Shown here: positions 8,615-18,000 of the stretch, piece by piece
Position numbering within the stretch: position 1 is the first letter of the stretch
Layout of the letters: each line of letters starts with the position of its first letter
From: Streptomyces sp. TP-A0356
GTDB lineage: Bacteria > Actinomycetota > Actinomycetes > Streptomycetales > Streptomycetaceae
Reading direction: 5' to 3'
DNA length: 64,000 nucleotides
Assembly (NCBI RefSeq): GCF_001417775.1
Contig: NZ_BBZJ01000013.1
Span: 362,427 to 426,426 of the forward strand
Notes under the pieces: model-generated
The model's input: the letters and a program-made list of their open reading frames with translations, nothing else
Told to the model about the DNA's origin: nothing
Databases searched by the model: none
Made by a program: the position numbers and the translations under genes

Positions 8615-9606
8615 TACGAGAACTCGTACGCCTCCACCTCGGCGACATAGCGTGCCCGCCGCTCCTCGTCGTGCTCCAGGAAGGAGGCGAGGAAGGAGTT
8701 GCGGGCCAGCTCGCGCAGCCGCTCCTCGCTCAGGCCGAGTGAGGAGCGCACGGCATCGAAGTTGTCCCCCGCGTACCCACCGAAGTACGCCGGGTCGTCG
8801 GAGTTGACGGTGCACAGCAGCCCGGCGTCGAGCATCGCGGGCAGCGGGTGCTCCGCCAGCACGTCCACCGCGCGCAGCCGGACGTTGGAGAGCGGGCAGA
8901 GCGTCAGCGGCACCCTCTCGCGCACCAGCCGCTCGACGAGCGCCGGGTCCTCCATGCAGCGCAGTCCGTGGTCGACGCGCTCCACGCCGAGCACATCGAG
9001 GGCCTCGGTGATGTACTCCGGCGGCCCCTCCTCACCGGCGTGCGCGACCCGGCGCAGCCCGAGGGCGGCGGCGGCCTCGTAGACCTCGCGGAACTTGACC
9101 GGCGGGTGGCCGACCTCGGCCGAGTCCAGGCCGACGCCGACGATCCGGTCGAGGTACGGCTTCGCGGCCTCCAGCGTCTCCAGGGCCGAGTCGGCGGACT
9201 CGTCGCGCAGGAAGCACATGATCAGCTGGGTGGAGACGCCGTGGTTCTCCTCGCTGCGCCCGAGCGCCCGCCACAGCCCCTCGACGACCGTGCCCATACC
9301 GACCCCCCGGGCGATGTGGGCCTGCGGATCGAAGAAGATCTCGGCGTGCCGCACGCCCTGCGCGGCGGCCCGCTCCAGATACGCGTTGGCGAGGTCCTCG
9401 AAGTCCTGCTCGGTCCGCAGCACGGCCATGAGCTCGTAGTACAGGTTCAGGAAGGACTGCAGGTCCTCGAAGGCGTACGCCCTGCGCAACTGCTCCGTGT
9501 CGGCATAGGGCAGCTCGACGCCGTTGCGCTCGGCGAGCGCGAAGGCCAGTTCGGGTTCGAGGGTGCCTTCGATGTGCAGGTGCAGTTCAGCTTTGGGGAG
9601 GGGCAT
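8614..9606 (-). CDS. Adenosine deaminase-family protein, closest in pattern to adenine deaminase type 2
   Basis: Purine salvage deaminase of the amidohydrolase superfamily, 330 residues. Zinc ligands and catalytic residues are present: HLHIEGT (His9, His11), VAHAGEEGPPEYI (His189, Glu192), VDHG (His213) and VNSDDPAYFGGY (Asp270/271). The last motif and GLDSAEVGHPP match the bacterial adenine deaminase subgroup typified by Pseudomonas PA0148 better than classical adenosine deaminases, so adenine may be the real substrate. The name is usually given as add. ATG 9606 is the only early start fitting the conserved LPKAELHLH beginning. Confidence 0.88.
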   Translation of the reverse strand: MPLPKAELHLHIEGTLEPELAFALAERNGVELPYADTEQLRRAYAFEDLQSFLNLYYELMAVLRTEQDFEDLANAYLERAAAQGVRHAEIFFDPQAHIARGVGMGTVVEGLWRALGRSEENHGVSTQLIMCFLRDESADSALETLEAAKPYLDRIVGVGLDSAEVGHPPVKFREVYEAAAALGLRRVAHAGEEGPPEYITEALDVLGVERVDHGLRCMEDPALVERLVRERVPLTLCPLSNVRLRAVDVLAEHPLPAMLDAGLLCTVNSDDPAYFGGYAGDNFDAVRSSLGLSEERLRELARNSFLASFLEHDEERRARYVAEVEAYEFS

Positions 9607-9676
9607 CGAAACATCGTACGGGGGCCTGCATCGCTTTCTCTCCCGCCACCCTCAGCCGTCCCCGCCGTCCCCGCCG

Positions 9677-10582
9677 TCACCGCCGCTTCGGCAGAGACAC
9701 CCGCATCAGGTCGTGCGCGACGGTCAGCTCCCCCTCGAACCCCGCCGCCCGCGCCTGCCGCTCGAACTCCTCGGGCTCGGAGTAGCGCTGGCTGAAGTGG
9801 GTGAGGACGAGATGGCGCACACCGGCGTCCGCGGCGACGCGCCCCGCCTGCCCCGCCGTCAAGTGACCGTGATCGGCGGCGAGTCGGGCATCCTCGTCCA
9901 GGAAGGTCGACTCGATGACGAGCATGTCGCAGCCGTCCGCGAGGGCGTACGCGCCGTCGCACAGCCGGGTGTCCATGACGAAGGCGAACCGCTGCCCGCG
10001 CCGCACCTCGCTGACGTCGTCGAGCGAGACGCCGCCGAGGGAGCCCTCGCGCTGCAGCCGCCCGATGTCGGGCCCCTCGATGCCGTGCGCGGCCAGCCGC
10101 TCGGGCAGCATGCGGCGCCCGTCGGGCTCGACGAGCCGGTAGCCGAAGGACTCGACGGGATGGGAGAGCCTGCGCGCCTCCAGGGTGTACGCGGGGGTGA
10201 CGGCGAGGATTCCGTCGGCCTCGACCGGTGCCTCGGCCAGCCGGACGGTCTCGCGGTACGCCGTCGCGTACCGCAGCCGCTCGAAGAACCGCTGGCCCGA
10301 CTTCGGGTAGTGCGCGGTGATCTTGTGGGGCACCTGGTCGAGGTTGATGCGCTGGATCACACCGGCGAGACCGAGGGAGTGGTCCCCGTGGAAGTGCGTG
10401 ACGCAGATGCGGCGCAGATCGTGGGCGGCGACTCCGGCGCGCAGCATCTGCCGCTGGGTGCCCTCGCCGGGGTCGAAGAGGATGCCGTCGCCGTCCCACC
10501 GCAACAGATAGCCGTTGTGGTTGCGGTGGCGGGTCGGGACCTGGCTGGCGGTGCCGAGCACCACCAGTTCACGCACGGACAC
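9677..10582 (-). CDS. rnz: Ribonuclease Z
   Basis: Zinc endonuclease that trims the 3' trailer of tRNA precursors. The 301-residue product has the metallo-beta-lactamase motif THFHGDH at 62-68, an N-terminal [13 protein letters not shown] segment typical of RNase Z, and the later [12 protein letters not shown] and [11 protein letters not shown] motifs. Start GTG 10582 lies four nt past the HIT gene stop codon, with AAGG about 5 nt upstream, so the two are probably co-transcribed. tRNA genes in this genome that lack an encoded CCA, as here, need this enzyme. Confidence 0.93.
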   Translation of the reverse strand: MSVRELVVLGTASQVPTRHRNHNGYLLRWDGDGILFDPGEGTQRQMLRAGVAAHDLRRICVTHFHGDHSLGLAGVIQRINLDQVPHKITAHYPKSGQRFFERLRYATAYRETVRLAEAPVEADGILAVTPAYTLEARRLSHPVESFGYRLVEPDGRRMLPERLAAHGIEGPDIGRLQREGSLGGVSLDDVSEVRRGQRFAFVMDTRLCDGAYALADGCDMLVIESTFLDEDARLAADHGHLTAGQAGRVAADAGVRHLVLTHFSQRYSEPEEFERQARAAGFEGELTVAHDLMRVSLPKRR

Positions 10583-10588
10583 GGCGCC

Positions 10589-10942
10589 TTACCCGGGCGG
10601 CCACTGCAGGCCGCGGCCGCCGAGGAGGTGGGCATGGGCGTGGAAGACGGTCTGGCCGGCGCCGGGGCCGGTGTTGAACACCACGCGGTAGCTCTCCAGC
10701 TTGTGCTCGGCGGCGATCTCTCCGGCCTCGCGGAGCACGTCGGCGGCGATGGCCGGCTCGGCGGCGGCGAGGGCGGCGACGTCCGGGTAGTGGACCCGGG
10801 GGATGACCAGCACATGGGTCGGCGCCTGGGGGTTGATGTCCTGGAAGGCGACGGTGGTGTCGGTCTCACGGACGATCGTCGCCGGGATGTGCCCCGCCAC
10901 GATCTTGCAGAACAGACAGTCGTCCTGCGGCTCTCCCGCCAT
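10589..10942 (-). CDS. HIT family nucleotide-binding protein
   Basis: Histidine triad protein of 117 residues, likely a nucleoside phosphoramidase or nucleotide hydrolase. CLFCKIVAG at the N-terminus is a common HINT metal site, and the triad HAHAHLLGG is at 101-109. Start ATG 10942 has GGAGGAG about 8 nt upstream. It is the first gene of a two-gene unit with rnz. A much longer upstream frame is open but lies in low-complexity repeat and is not coding. Confidence 0.93.
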   Translation of the reverse strand: MAGEPQDDCLFCKIVAGHIPATIVRETDTTVAFQDINPQAPTHVLVIPRVHYPDVAALAAAEPAIAADVLREAGEIAAEHKLESYRVVFNTGPGAGQTVFHAHAHLLGGRGLQWPPG

Positions 10943-11609
10943 GTGCGTGTCTCCTCCCACGGACTGATCACTACGTCGGCATGGTATCGGCCTTCCCCAC
11001 CCGCCCGCCCTGAAGGGCGAACACACCGACGGCCAGGGTGCCGCGTCCGAACGGGCACGGCAGACGAGCGTGCGCGCGCGGCGCCTGAACGGACGGACAC
11101 CAACCGAAGGGACGAGCAACGGCCGGGCGAGCGGACACGCGGCACGCGAACTGACGGCCGACAGGCGCGCGCGGCACGGACGAACCGACAGACAGGCGCC
11201 GACGCCGGGCGACCGGAAACGAGCAGGCCGACGGCAGGGCGCCGAAGACGGCAAGCAGGCGCGCAGGGCGCGAACGGACAGCAAACAGGCGCGCCGACGC
11301 CCGGCCACCGCACACAACGGACCGACGACAAGGCGCCGAAGACGGCGAGCACGCGCGGCACGCGAACGGACGGCAAGCGGCGCGCGGACGCCCGGCCACC
11401 GGACACAAACCGGGCGCGGGAAGGACAGGCGCACGCGGCGCGAACGGACGGCAGGCAAGCCCGCCGACGCCCGGCCACCGGACACAAACCGGGCGCGGCG
11501 CGGAGCGTCGGCGGGCGCCCGCCGGCGCCGGGCGGCCAGAAGCAGGTGACCCGGCGTGCGCTCTTGTCTCTTGGCGTAGCCGCCGAGCGGGGGGTTCGGC
11601 GGCGGTGGT
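10943..11609. other. Repeat-filled intergenic region HIT / tricorn
   Basis: A 667 nt gap with no credible gene. Both strands are open in several frames because of the biased repeat composition. The central part is an imperfect long-period repeat, listed separately. The promoter of the HIT gene should lie between about 10960 and 11060 but no clear boxes were found. Near 11600 the region ends at the tricorn stop codon. Confidence 0.7.
11061..11505. repeat. Imperfect 79-95 bp tandem repeat
   Basis: A motif GACGCCCGGCCACCGGACAC recurs at 11387 and 11466, identical over 33 bp, with a one-base variant at 11296 and a diverged copy at 11201. Spacings are 95, 91 and 79 bp, and the sequence between also repeats (GCGCGAACGGACGGCA blocks). 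Unit lengths change, so this is not coding. Confidence 0.75.
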
Positions 11610-14600
11610 TCACAGCGGCGGCAGCTCCGGGGGGCGCTTGGCCGGGTGTTCCTCCAGCGCCGCCAGGGCCAGCCGGATCGCCTCGTCCAGCTGCACATCC
11701 CGCCCGGCCGCGTAGTCCTGCGGTGCCTGTACGACCTCCACGTCGGGATCGACGCCGTAGTTCTCGACGCCCCAGCCCGGCCCCTCCAGCCAGAACGCGT
11801 ACTTCGGCTGCGTCACCAGCGTCCCGTCGACCAGCCGGTACTTGCTGTCGATGCCGACAACCCCGCCCCACGTCCGCGTGCCCACCACCGGCCCGATCCC
11901 GAGCGCCTTGACCGCCGCGTTCACGATGTCCCCGTCCGAGCCGGAGAACTCGTTGGCGACGGCGACGACGGGCCCGCGCGGCGCGTCCTCCGGATAGCTG
12001 TAGGGCCGTAGCCCGCGCGGCAGGTCCCATCCCACGATCCGCCGCGCCAGCTTCTCCACGACCAGCTGGGAGGTGTGCCCTCCCCGGTTCTCCCGGACGT
12101 CCACGACCAGCCCCTCCCGGGCGACCTCGATCCGCAGGTCGCGGTGGAGCTGCGCCCACCCGGAGCCCACCATGTCCGGCACGTGCAGATACCCGAGCCG
12201 CCCGCCGGACTTCTCGTGCACGTACGCCCGCCGGTCGGCCACCCACTTGTGGTACCGCAGCGGCTCCTCGTCCGCGATCGGGACCACGACGGCGTGCCGC
12301 AGATCGCCCCCGCCCGCCGGAGAGACCGTCAGCTCCACCGGCTTGCCCGCCGTCCCGACCAGCAGCGGTCCGGGCCCCGTCACCGGATCCACCGGCCGTC
12401 CGCCCACCGCGACGATCGCGTCCCCGGCCCGTACCGCGACGCCGGGCGCGGCCAGCGGAGCGTGCGCGGCGGGGTCGGAGGTCTCCGAGGGCAGCACCCG
12501 GGCGACGCGCCAGCTGCCGTCCGCGTCCCGGGAGATGTCGGCCCCGAGCAGCCCCTGCCGCCGGTCCGCGTCCGGCCCGTGACCGCTCGGCGAGACGTAC
12601 GCGTGCGAGGTGCCCAGCTCCCCCTGCACCTCCCACAGGAGGTCCACGAGGTCGTCGTGGGTGGCGACGCGCGCGAGCACGGGCCGGTACCGGTCCAGGA
12701 CGCCGTCCCAGTCGACCCCGCCCAGGTCGGGCCGCCAGAAGTTGTCCCGCATGAGGCGGCCGGTCTCGTCGTACATCTGCCGCCACTCGGCCGCGGGGTC
12801 GACGGTCTGCCGTACGCGCGAGAGATCCACGGTGATGTTCGCGTCGCTGTCGTCGTCCTTCGGCGCGCGCCGGTCGCTCGGTACGACCTTGAGCTTGCCG
12901 TCGGTCCACAGCAGCACCCGCTTGCCGTCGCCGGTGACCGAATAGTGGTCGGCGTCCGCGGCGAGGTGCTCGATGCGCTGCTGGACGAGGTCGTACCGCT
13001 CCAACTCGGTCTTGGGATCGGGGTCGTCGGGCGTGGCACGCGACGCGCCGAGCACACCGCGCACCGGATGCCGCAGCCACAGCACACCGTCCTTGGCGGC
13101 CCGCAGCCCGGAGTAGCGCGCGGCCTCGACCGGGAAGGGCACGATCCGGTCGGCGAGGCCGTCCAGGTCGATACGGGTCGTGGGGGCGCCCTCGCTGTCG
13201 GGCGTCTCGTCCTTCTCCGGCGCCTCCAAGGGGCGACCGTGCCGCTGGGGGCCGAAGGGCGACGGGGTGGTCGCGGCGAGCGTGATCAGGTACGGCCGGG
13301 AGCCGCCCACGAACGCCAGGTCGAAGACGTGTTCGTCGTAGACCGGGTCGAAGGAGCGCGCCGAGAGGAACGCCAGGTGCTTGCCGTCCAGCGTGAACGC
13401 CGGTGCGTAGTCCTGGAAGCGGAGCGGTGTGGCCTCCGTCACCGACAGGTCGGCCGTGTTGGCGAGCTTGAGCTGACGCAGCGGGCGCGGGCCGGGGTGG
13501 GACCAGGCCAGCCATGCCGAGTCCGGCGAGAAGACCAGCCCGCTGGCCTCGCCGTCCTCACCGCGGTCGACCTCGCGCACCTCGCCGCTGTCCCGCTCCA
13601 CGAGCAGCACCCGCCCGTCGTGCGCGGCGACCGCGACCCGGCTGCCGTCGGGCGCCACCGCGAGCCCGAGCACCCGGCCGAGCTGTCCGGCCGCGAGCCG
13701 CCGCGGGATGGCGCCGGGCGCGACGCCGGTGGCGGGCGCGAACTCCAGCGCGTCGTCGCCCTCGGCGTCCGTCACCCACACCACCCACTCCTCGCCGTCC
13801 GCGCGGAAGGTGTGCGGCAGCCGTGCGCGCACGCCGGGCTCGGCGGCGAGGGCGCGGGCGGGACCCGAGCGGTGGGTGACCCAGTGCACGGCGCCGCGCA
13901 CGGAGATCGCGCTGCCCCGCCCGGTGTGGTCGGGCGAGGCGGCCCCGAACCAGTGGGCCGCGTTCACCGGGTACGGCTGAAGGTCGACGCGCTGCCCGCC
14001 GAGCCGGATGTCGAGCCGCCGGGGCTCGGCCCCGTCGAGGTCGTCCAGGAGCCACAGTTCACCGGCGGAGGAGTACACGACCCGGATGCCGTCGGTGGCC
14101 GCGTGGCGGGCGTAGAAACCGTCGAGCGGAGTGTGGCGCCGCAGATCCGACCCGTCGGGCAGCGACGAGTACAGCGCGCCGACGCCCTCGTGGTCGGAGA
14201 GGAAGGCGATCCTCCCCCCAGGTCTCGGCTCCCCTCGGCCTTGGGGGGCGCCCACCCCCACCCACACCGGGTACTCGATGTTGCCGTCGAGGTCCTCGTG
14301 CAGGCGTACGAACTCCGCGGGTCCTGCCCCGGCCCCTTCCCCGTCGCCGGTGTCCCCCTCGATCCACAGCTTCCCCGCCGTGCCGCCCCGGTACCGCTTC
14401 CACCAGGCGGCCTCGCGGCCCATGGGCGCGGACAGCAGCACCGTGCGCGGCCCGTACGCGACCTCGCCGACGGGCCCGTGGGGCAGGGTGGTGGCGGGTC
14501 CGCCGTCGAGTGGCACGGCGTGCGCCCAGGTGCGGCGCAGCGAGGCCTGGCCGACCGTGCTGAGAGCGAGCACATGTCCCTCGGGGGTCCAGCCGCGCAC

Positions 14601-14882
14601 CTGGGTTCGCGAACTGCCCCAGTGCGTCAGGCGCTTGGCGGGGCCGCCGTCGATCGGGGCGATGTACACCTCGGGAGCGCCGTCGACGGTGGAGGTCCAG
14701 GCGACGGTCGTACCGTCCGGGGAGATGCGCGGATGGTTCACCGGGACGTTGTCGGCGCTGACCCGCCAGGCGCGGCCGCCGTCGAGCGGGGCGACCCAGA
14801 CGTCGTCCTCGGCGGTGAAGGCGACCAACTCGCCGTGCAGATGCGGGAAGCGGAGATACGCGGGCGATGCGGACTGAGTCAC
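11610..14882 (-). CDS. Tricorn protease homologue, S41 family
   Basis: Large cytosolic protease that in archaea trims peptides released by the proteasome; actinomycetes carry both systems. The 1090-residue length matches the family. Order: two beta-propellers with WD-like repeats (about 1-660), a helical domain, a PDZ domain (about 775-865) and the S41 core. Using the archaeal enzyme as guide, the catalytic set is Ser759-His760 in GTSHAYV, nucleophile Ser982 in SGSDGD and Glu1040 in GVENYGVDPD; all are present, so it should be active. A low-complexity Glu/Lys/Asp stretch near 555-565 is an insertion. ATG 14882 is the only good start; the next gene is downstream on the same strand only after the repeat region. 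Confidence 0.93.
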   Translation of the reverse strand: MTQSASPAYLRFPHLHGELVAFTAEDDVWVAPLDGGRAWRVSADNVPVNHPRISPDGTTVAWTSTVDGAPEVYIAPIDGGPAKRLTHWGSSRTQVRGWTPEGHVLALSTVGQASLRRTWAHAVPLDGGPATTLPHGPVGEVAYGPRTVLLSAPMGREAAWWKRYRGGTAGKLWIEGDTGDGEGAGAGPAEFVRLHEDLDGNIEYPVWVGVGAPQGRGEPRPGGRIAFLSDHEGVGALYSSLPDGSDLRRHTPLDGFYARHAATDGIRVVYSSAGELWLLDDLDGAEPRRLDIRLGGQRVDLQPYPVNAAHWFGAASPDHTGRGSAISVRGAVHWVTHRSGPARALAAEPGVRARLPHTFRADGEEWVVWVTDAEGDDALEFAPATGVAPGAIPRRLAAGQLGRVLGLAVAPDGSRVAVAAHDGRVLLVERDSGEVREVDRGEDGEASGLVFSPDSAWLAWSHPGPRPLRQLKLANTADLSVTEATPLRFQDYAPAFTLDGKHLAFLSARSFDPVYDEHVFDLAFVGGSRPYLITLAATTPSPFGPQRHGRPLEAPEKDETPDSEGAPTTRIDLDGLADRIVPFPVEAARYSGLRAAKDGVLWLRHPVRGVLGASRATPDDPDPKTELERYDLVQQRIEHLAADADHYSVTGDGKRVLLWTDGKLKVVPSDRRAPKDDDSDANITVDLSRVRQTVDPAAEWRQMYDETGRLMRDNFWRPDLGGVDWDGVLDRYRPVLARVATHDDLVDLLWEVQGELGTSHAYVSPSGHGPDADRRQGLLGADISRDADGSWRVARVLPSETSDPAAHAPLAAPGVAVRAGDAIVAVGGRPVDPVTGPGPLLVGTAGKPVELTVSPAGGGDLRHAVVVPIADEEPLRYHKWVADRRAYVHEKSGGRLGYLHVPDMVGSGWAQLHRDLRIEVAREGLVVDVRENRGGHTSQLVVEKLARRIVGWDLPRGLRPYSYPEDAPRGPVVAVANEFSGSDGDIVNAAVKALGIGPVVGTRTWGGVVGIDSKYRLVDGTLVTQPKYAFWLEGPGWGVENYGVDPDVEVVQAPQDYAAGRDVQLDEAIRLALAALEEHPAKRPPELPPL

Positions 14883-14951
14883 CAGGTCACCCTAAGCAGC
14901 AAGCAGGTGCGCTGACCAGGGTTCTCCCACTCGCCCCTTACCGCGCACACG

Positions 14952-15518
14952 TCACTTGCCCTGGACCGGCCAGCAGGTGGGGTCGCCCTGGCACCAGATG
15001 GTCTTCGTCACGGTGACGGTGGGCCGGGGCTGCCCGGGGGTGATCGGCCGGTACGTGGCGGGCGGTGTGTTCACCGGCGTACCGGCGTCGCAGTTGCCGA
15101 GGCCGCTGACGTGGAACAACTCCTTGCCGCCCACGGTGCCCCTGAGGTCCCCGCGGACGCACTTGCCGTCCACGGCGCGGGTGACCCGGCCCTTGACGAT
15201 GATCGCCTTGTTGTCGCTGGTCCGCCCCTGGCAGTCGACGGCGACGACGGTGGTCTCGGTCGGCGTGGGCGTCCTGCCGGAGGCGGCGGTCCTGGTGCCG
15301 TTGCCGTAGCTGCCCGTGCAGCTGAGCCAACCCACGTTCACATGCTGCCGTTCCAGTTCGCGGGTCGCGGTCTGGTCGGTGGTGTACGCCACCGACACGG
15401 AACTCATGTCACCGGGTTGGCACGCCACCGCTCCGCCCACGGAGACCACCACGAGCACGGTCACCGCCGCGAGCCGCGGCCCCTTCGGCCGCCACCAAAT
15501 CCGCCTCGATGCCCCCAT
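14952..15518 (-). CDS. Secreted or lipid-anchored protein of unknown function
   Basis: 188 residues from ATG 15518. A basic n-region (RRIWWRPKGPR) leads to a hydrophobic stretch ending GGAVAC, which could be a weak lipobox with Cys as acylation site or an AxA signal peptidase site. The mature part has six Cys, among them CTG, CQG, GKC, GNC and CQGDPTC, suggesting disulfides in an extracellular domain. I do not recognise a family. No good ribosome binding site precedes ATG 15518; a longer frame is open from 15626 but looks non-coding. Confidence 0.65.
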   Translation of the reverse strand: MGASRRIWWRPKGPRLAAVTVLVVVSVGGAVACQPGDMSSVSVAYTTDQTATRELERQHVNVGWLSCTGSYGNGTRTAASGRTPTPTETTVVAVDCQGRTSDNKAIIVKGRVTRAVDGKCVRGDLRGTVGGKELFHVSGLGNCDAGTPVNTPPATYRPITPGQPRPTVTVTKTIWCQGDPTCWPVQGK

Positions 15519-15604
15519 GGAGGGCAGCGTGCCACTCTCCCGGCCACGACGGTAGAGCGCATACGGCCATGGCGCACTCCCCGGATCGCCAACGGGCGGG
15601 GCGG

Positions 15605-15997
15605 TCAGCCGCGCAGCAGCAGCCACTCCTGGAGTTCCACCAGGTTGCCCTCGGGGTCCTTGAGGTGGGCGACACGCATGCGGTCGGTCATGGGGGCCGG
15701 GCCGTGCAGCAGGGTCGCGCCGCGGGAGGTGATCCGCTCGCAGTAGGCGTCCAGGTCGTCCACGCGCAGTACGACCAGCGAACGGTGGCCGGTTGCCGCG
15801 TCGCCCACCTCGCCCAGGACCCGGGCCATCACCGCCCGGTCCTGCAGCGCGATGCCCGCCGAGCCGGTGGCGGGACTGAACTTCTCGTACGGGCCCTCCA
15901 CGGCCCCCGACTGGGGCCTGAGGCCGAGGACCTCGGCGTAGAACCGGTAGCAGGCCGCGAAGTCCGAGACCAGCAGCCGTACCTGGGCGAGTTCCAT
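15605..15997 (-). CDS. VOC family (glyoxalase/dioxygenase fold) protein
   Basis: Small metal-dependent enzyme or antibiotic-binding protein of the vicinal oxygen chelate fold, 130 residues, two beta-alpha-beta-beta-beta modules. The ends are typical: MELAQVRLLVSDFAACYRFY at the start and LKDPEGNLVELQEW at the end with the metal-binding Glu. Start ATG 15997 has GGGGGA about 5 nt upstream, only 16 nt after the rsmE stop, so it is likely the last gene of the NMO-family/rsmE operon. The substrate is unknown. Confidence 0.82.
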   Translation of the reverse strand: MELAQVRLLVSDFAACYRFYAEVLGLRPQSGAVEGPYEKFSPATGSAGIALQDRAVMARVLGEVGDAATGHRSLVVLRVDDLDAYCERITSRGATLLHGPAPMTDRMRVAHLKDPEGNLVELQEWLLLRG

Positions 15998-16013
15998 GGC
16001 GTCCCCCGGGGCG

Positions 16014-16754
16014 TCAGGACCAGCGGCCCGTGCGACCAAGCAGCAGCGCGGCCGCCGCGGTTCCGGCGGTCGATGTACGCAGGACGGTACGCCCCAGCCG
16101 CAGCACCTTCGCGCCCGCCTCCTCGAACACCGCCAACTCCTCGGGCGCGACGCCCCCTTCGGGCCCGACGACGAGCACGATCTCGCCCTCGGTGGGAAGT
16201 TCCGCGGCGGCCAGGGGCCCCTCGCCGCTCTCGTGCAGCACCGCGGCGAAGTCGGCTGTGGCGAGAAGTGCGGCAACCTGCTTGGTGGTCGCCGCGTCCG
16301 CGACCTCCGGGAAGCGCACACGGCGGGACTGCTTGCCCGCCTCCCGTGCGGTCGCCCGCCACTTGCCGAGCGCCTTCGGCCCGCGCTCGCCCTTCCACTG
16401 GGTGATGCACCGGGAGGCCGACCAGGGGACGATCGCGTCGACCCCCACCTCGGTCATGGTCTCCACGGCCAGTTCGCCCCGGTCGCCCTTGGGCAGGGCC
16501 TGGACGACGGTGATGCGCGGGGACGCCGGCGGCTCCTCGTGCGGGGGCTCAAGGTCCGTGACCACCAGGCGGTCCTTGCCCTCGGCGGCCTTCACCACGC
16601 CCTCGGTCCACCGCCCCCGGCCGTCCGTGAGGACCACGTCCTCGCCCGGCCGCAGCCGCTTCACCGAGACGGCGTGCCGGCCCTCGGGCCCGTCGAGCAC
16701 GAACTCCCGCCCGATTCCGTCGAGTTGGTCGACGACGAACACAGGCGCCGTCAT
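16014..16754 (-). CDS. rsmE: 16S rRNA m3U1498 methyltransferase RsmE
   Basis: SAM-dependent SPOUT methyltransferase for N3 of U1498 in 16S rRNA. The 246-residue product has the N-terminal PUA-like domain (VLTDGRGRWTEG), the VLVVGPEGG knot loop at about 180 and the C-terminal LRTSTAGTAAAALLL knot. ATG 16754 overlaps the stop codon of the upstream gene by four bases (ATGA), which indicates translational coupling. Confidence 0.94.
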   Translation of the reverse strand: MTAPVFVVDQLDGIGREFVLDGPEGRHAVSVKRLRPGEDVVLTDGRGRWTEGVVKAAEGKDRLVVTDLEPPHEEPPASPRITVVQALPKGDRGELAVETMTEVGVDAIVPWSASRCITQWKGERGPKALGKWRATAREAGKQSRRVRFPEVADAATTKQVAALLATADFAAVLHESGEGPLAAAELPTEGEIVLVVGPEGGVAPEELAVFEEAGAKVLRLGRTVLRTSTAGTAAAALLLGRTGRWS

Positions 16755-17827
16755 CGCCCGGCACCTCCCGTCGACAACGCTGTCATGGCCGCCCGGAGTT
16801 CCGCCGCCAGCACCTCCACCAGCTGCCCGGCGGGCAGTTCACGGGCCATACGGTGGCCCTGCCCGGCCCACAGTGCCATGCCCTGGGGGTCGCCGGCCTG
16901 AGCGGCCGCCTTGCGCAGTGGCGAGGTGAGGTGGTGGATCTCGGGGTAGGCGGCGGCCGCGTAGGGGCCGTGCTCCCGCATGAACCGGTTGACCAGACCG
17001 CGCGCCGGGCGGCCGGAGAACGCGCGCGTCAGCTCGGTCCGGACGAACCGGGGGTCGGTCAGCGCCTGCTTGTGCAGCGGGTTCGCGCCGGACTCGGGCG
17101 TGGCGAGGAACGCGGTGCCGAGCTGGGCCGCGCTCGCACCCGCCGCGAGCACCGCGGCGATCTGGCCGCCGCGCATGAGGCCGCCCGCCGCCACGATGGG
17201 GATCCGGACGGTCTCGCGGACCTGGGCGACCAGCGAGAGCAGGCCGATGCCGGCGCCGTCGTTCTCGGCGATGTCGCGATGGCTGCCCTGGTGGCCGCCG
17301 GCCTCGACGCCCTGCACGATCACCGCGTCGGCGCCCGCGTCCTGCACGGCGAGGGCCTCCTCGGCGGTGGTCGCCGTGACCAGGGTGAGGGTGCCCGCCC
17401 GGCGCAGGGCGTCCAGGACGTCCGGGGCCGGGACGCCGAAGTGGAAGGAGGCCACCGGCACCGGGTTGTCGAGGAGGACCGCGAGCTTGGCGTCGTAACC
17501 GTCGTCACGGCCGCTGTCGGGGTCGCCGAGCTCGGTGTGGTACCAGGCGGCCTCACCGGCGAGCTGGTTGGCGTAGACCTCGACCGCGGCGGGGTCGGCG
17601 TAGTCGGGCTGCGGCATGAACAGGTTCACGCCGAAGGGGGCGCCCGTGAGCCCGCGGAGCTGCTTGATCTCCTGGTACATGCCGTCGGCGGTCTTGTACC
17701 CGGCGGCGAGGAATCCCAGGCCACCGGCCTCGGACACGGCGGCCGCGAGCCGCGGCACAGAGACGCCGCCCGCCATGGGGGCCTGCACGATCGGATGACG
17801 GAAAAGATCGGTCAGCGCGGAGGACAT
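16751..17827 (-). CDS. Nitronate monooxygenase family flavoprotein
   Basis: FMN-dependent TIM-barrel enzyme of the 2-nitropropane dioxygenase/nitronate monooxygenase family, 358 residues. Family marks: PIVQAPMAGG at 13-22, the phosphate-binding GVEAGGHQGSH near 180, and PIVAAGGLMRGGQIAAVLAAGA near 220-240. It could also be an FabK-like enoyl reductase relative, though the sequence patterns favour NMO. It overlaps rsmE by ATGA. Confidence 0.88.
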   Translation of the reverse strand: MSSALTDLFRHPIVQAPMAGGVSVPRLAAAVSEAGGLGFLAAGYKTADGMYQEIKQLRGLTGAPFGVNLFMPQPDYADPAAVEVYANQLAGEAAWYHTELGDPDSGRDDGYDAKLAVLLDNPVPVASFHFGVPAPDVLDALRRAGTLTLVTATTAEEALAVQDAGADAVIVQGVEAGGHQGSHRDIAENDGAGIGLLSLVAQVRETVRIPIVAAGGLMRGGQIAAVLAAGASAAQLGTAFLATPESGANPLHKQALTDPRFVRTELTRAFSGRPARGLVNRFMREHGPYAAAAYPEIHHLTSPLRKAAAQAGDPQGMALWAGQGHRMARELPAGQLVEVLAAELRAAMTALSTGGAGR

Positions 17828-17870
17828 GACGGCATGTTGTCACGTCCTCCGAACAAGTCCGAATCCGGCC

Positions 17871-17894
17871 TTCCCCTGGCATGAGCCAGGGGAA
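17871..17894 (-). terminator. Perfect hairpin downstream of dnaJ
   Basis: Arms TTCCCCTGGC and GCCAGGGGAA with a 4 nt loop ATGA form a perfect 10 bp stem. It lies about 107 nt past the dnaJ stop and 44 nt before the start of the next same-strand gene. There is no T run, which is usual for Streptomyces terminators. Confidence 0.6.
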
Positions 17895-18000
17895 GGGGCA
17901 GCGGGTCAGGGCGGTGGGAGGGTCCCCCGACCGGCGAATTCCAGACAGCCCGACAGCCGCTTCCCGCCGGGTGCCACCCCAACCCCGCGCGCAACAGACG

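Noticed and set aside
6858..8807. 650-codon frame starting in the 24 bp repeat, antiphase to the MFS gene
   Set aside because: The protein is Arg/Pro-rich noise over the transporter gene; only the repeat part looks ordered.
10970..11600. Open frames in the gap between the HIT and tricorn genes
   Set aside because: All are Arg/Ala/Pro-rich in several frames and consist of the repeat; no ribosome binding site or known domain.
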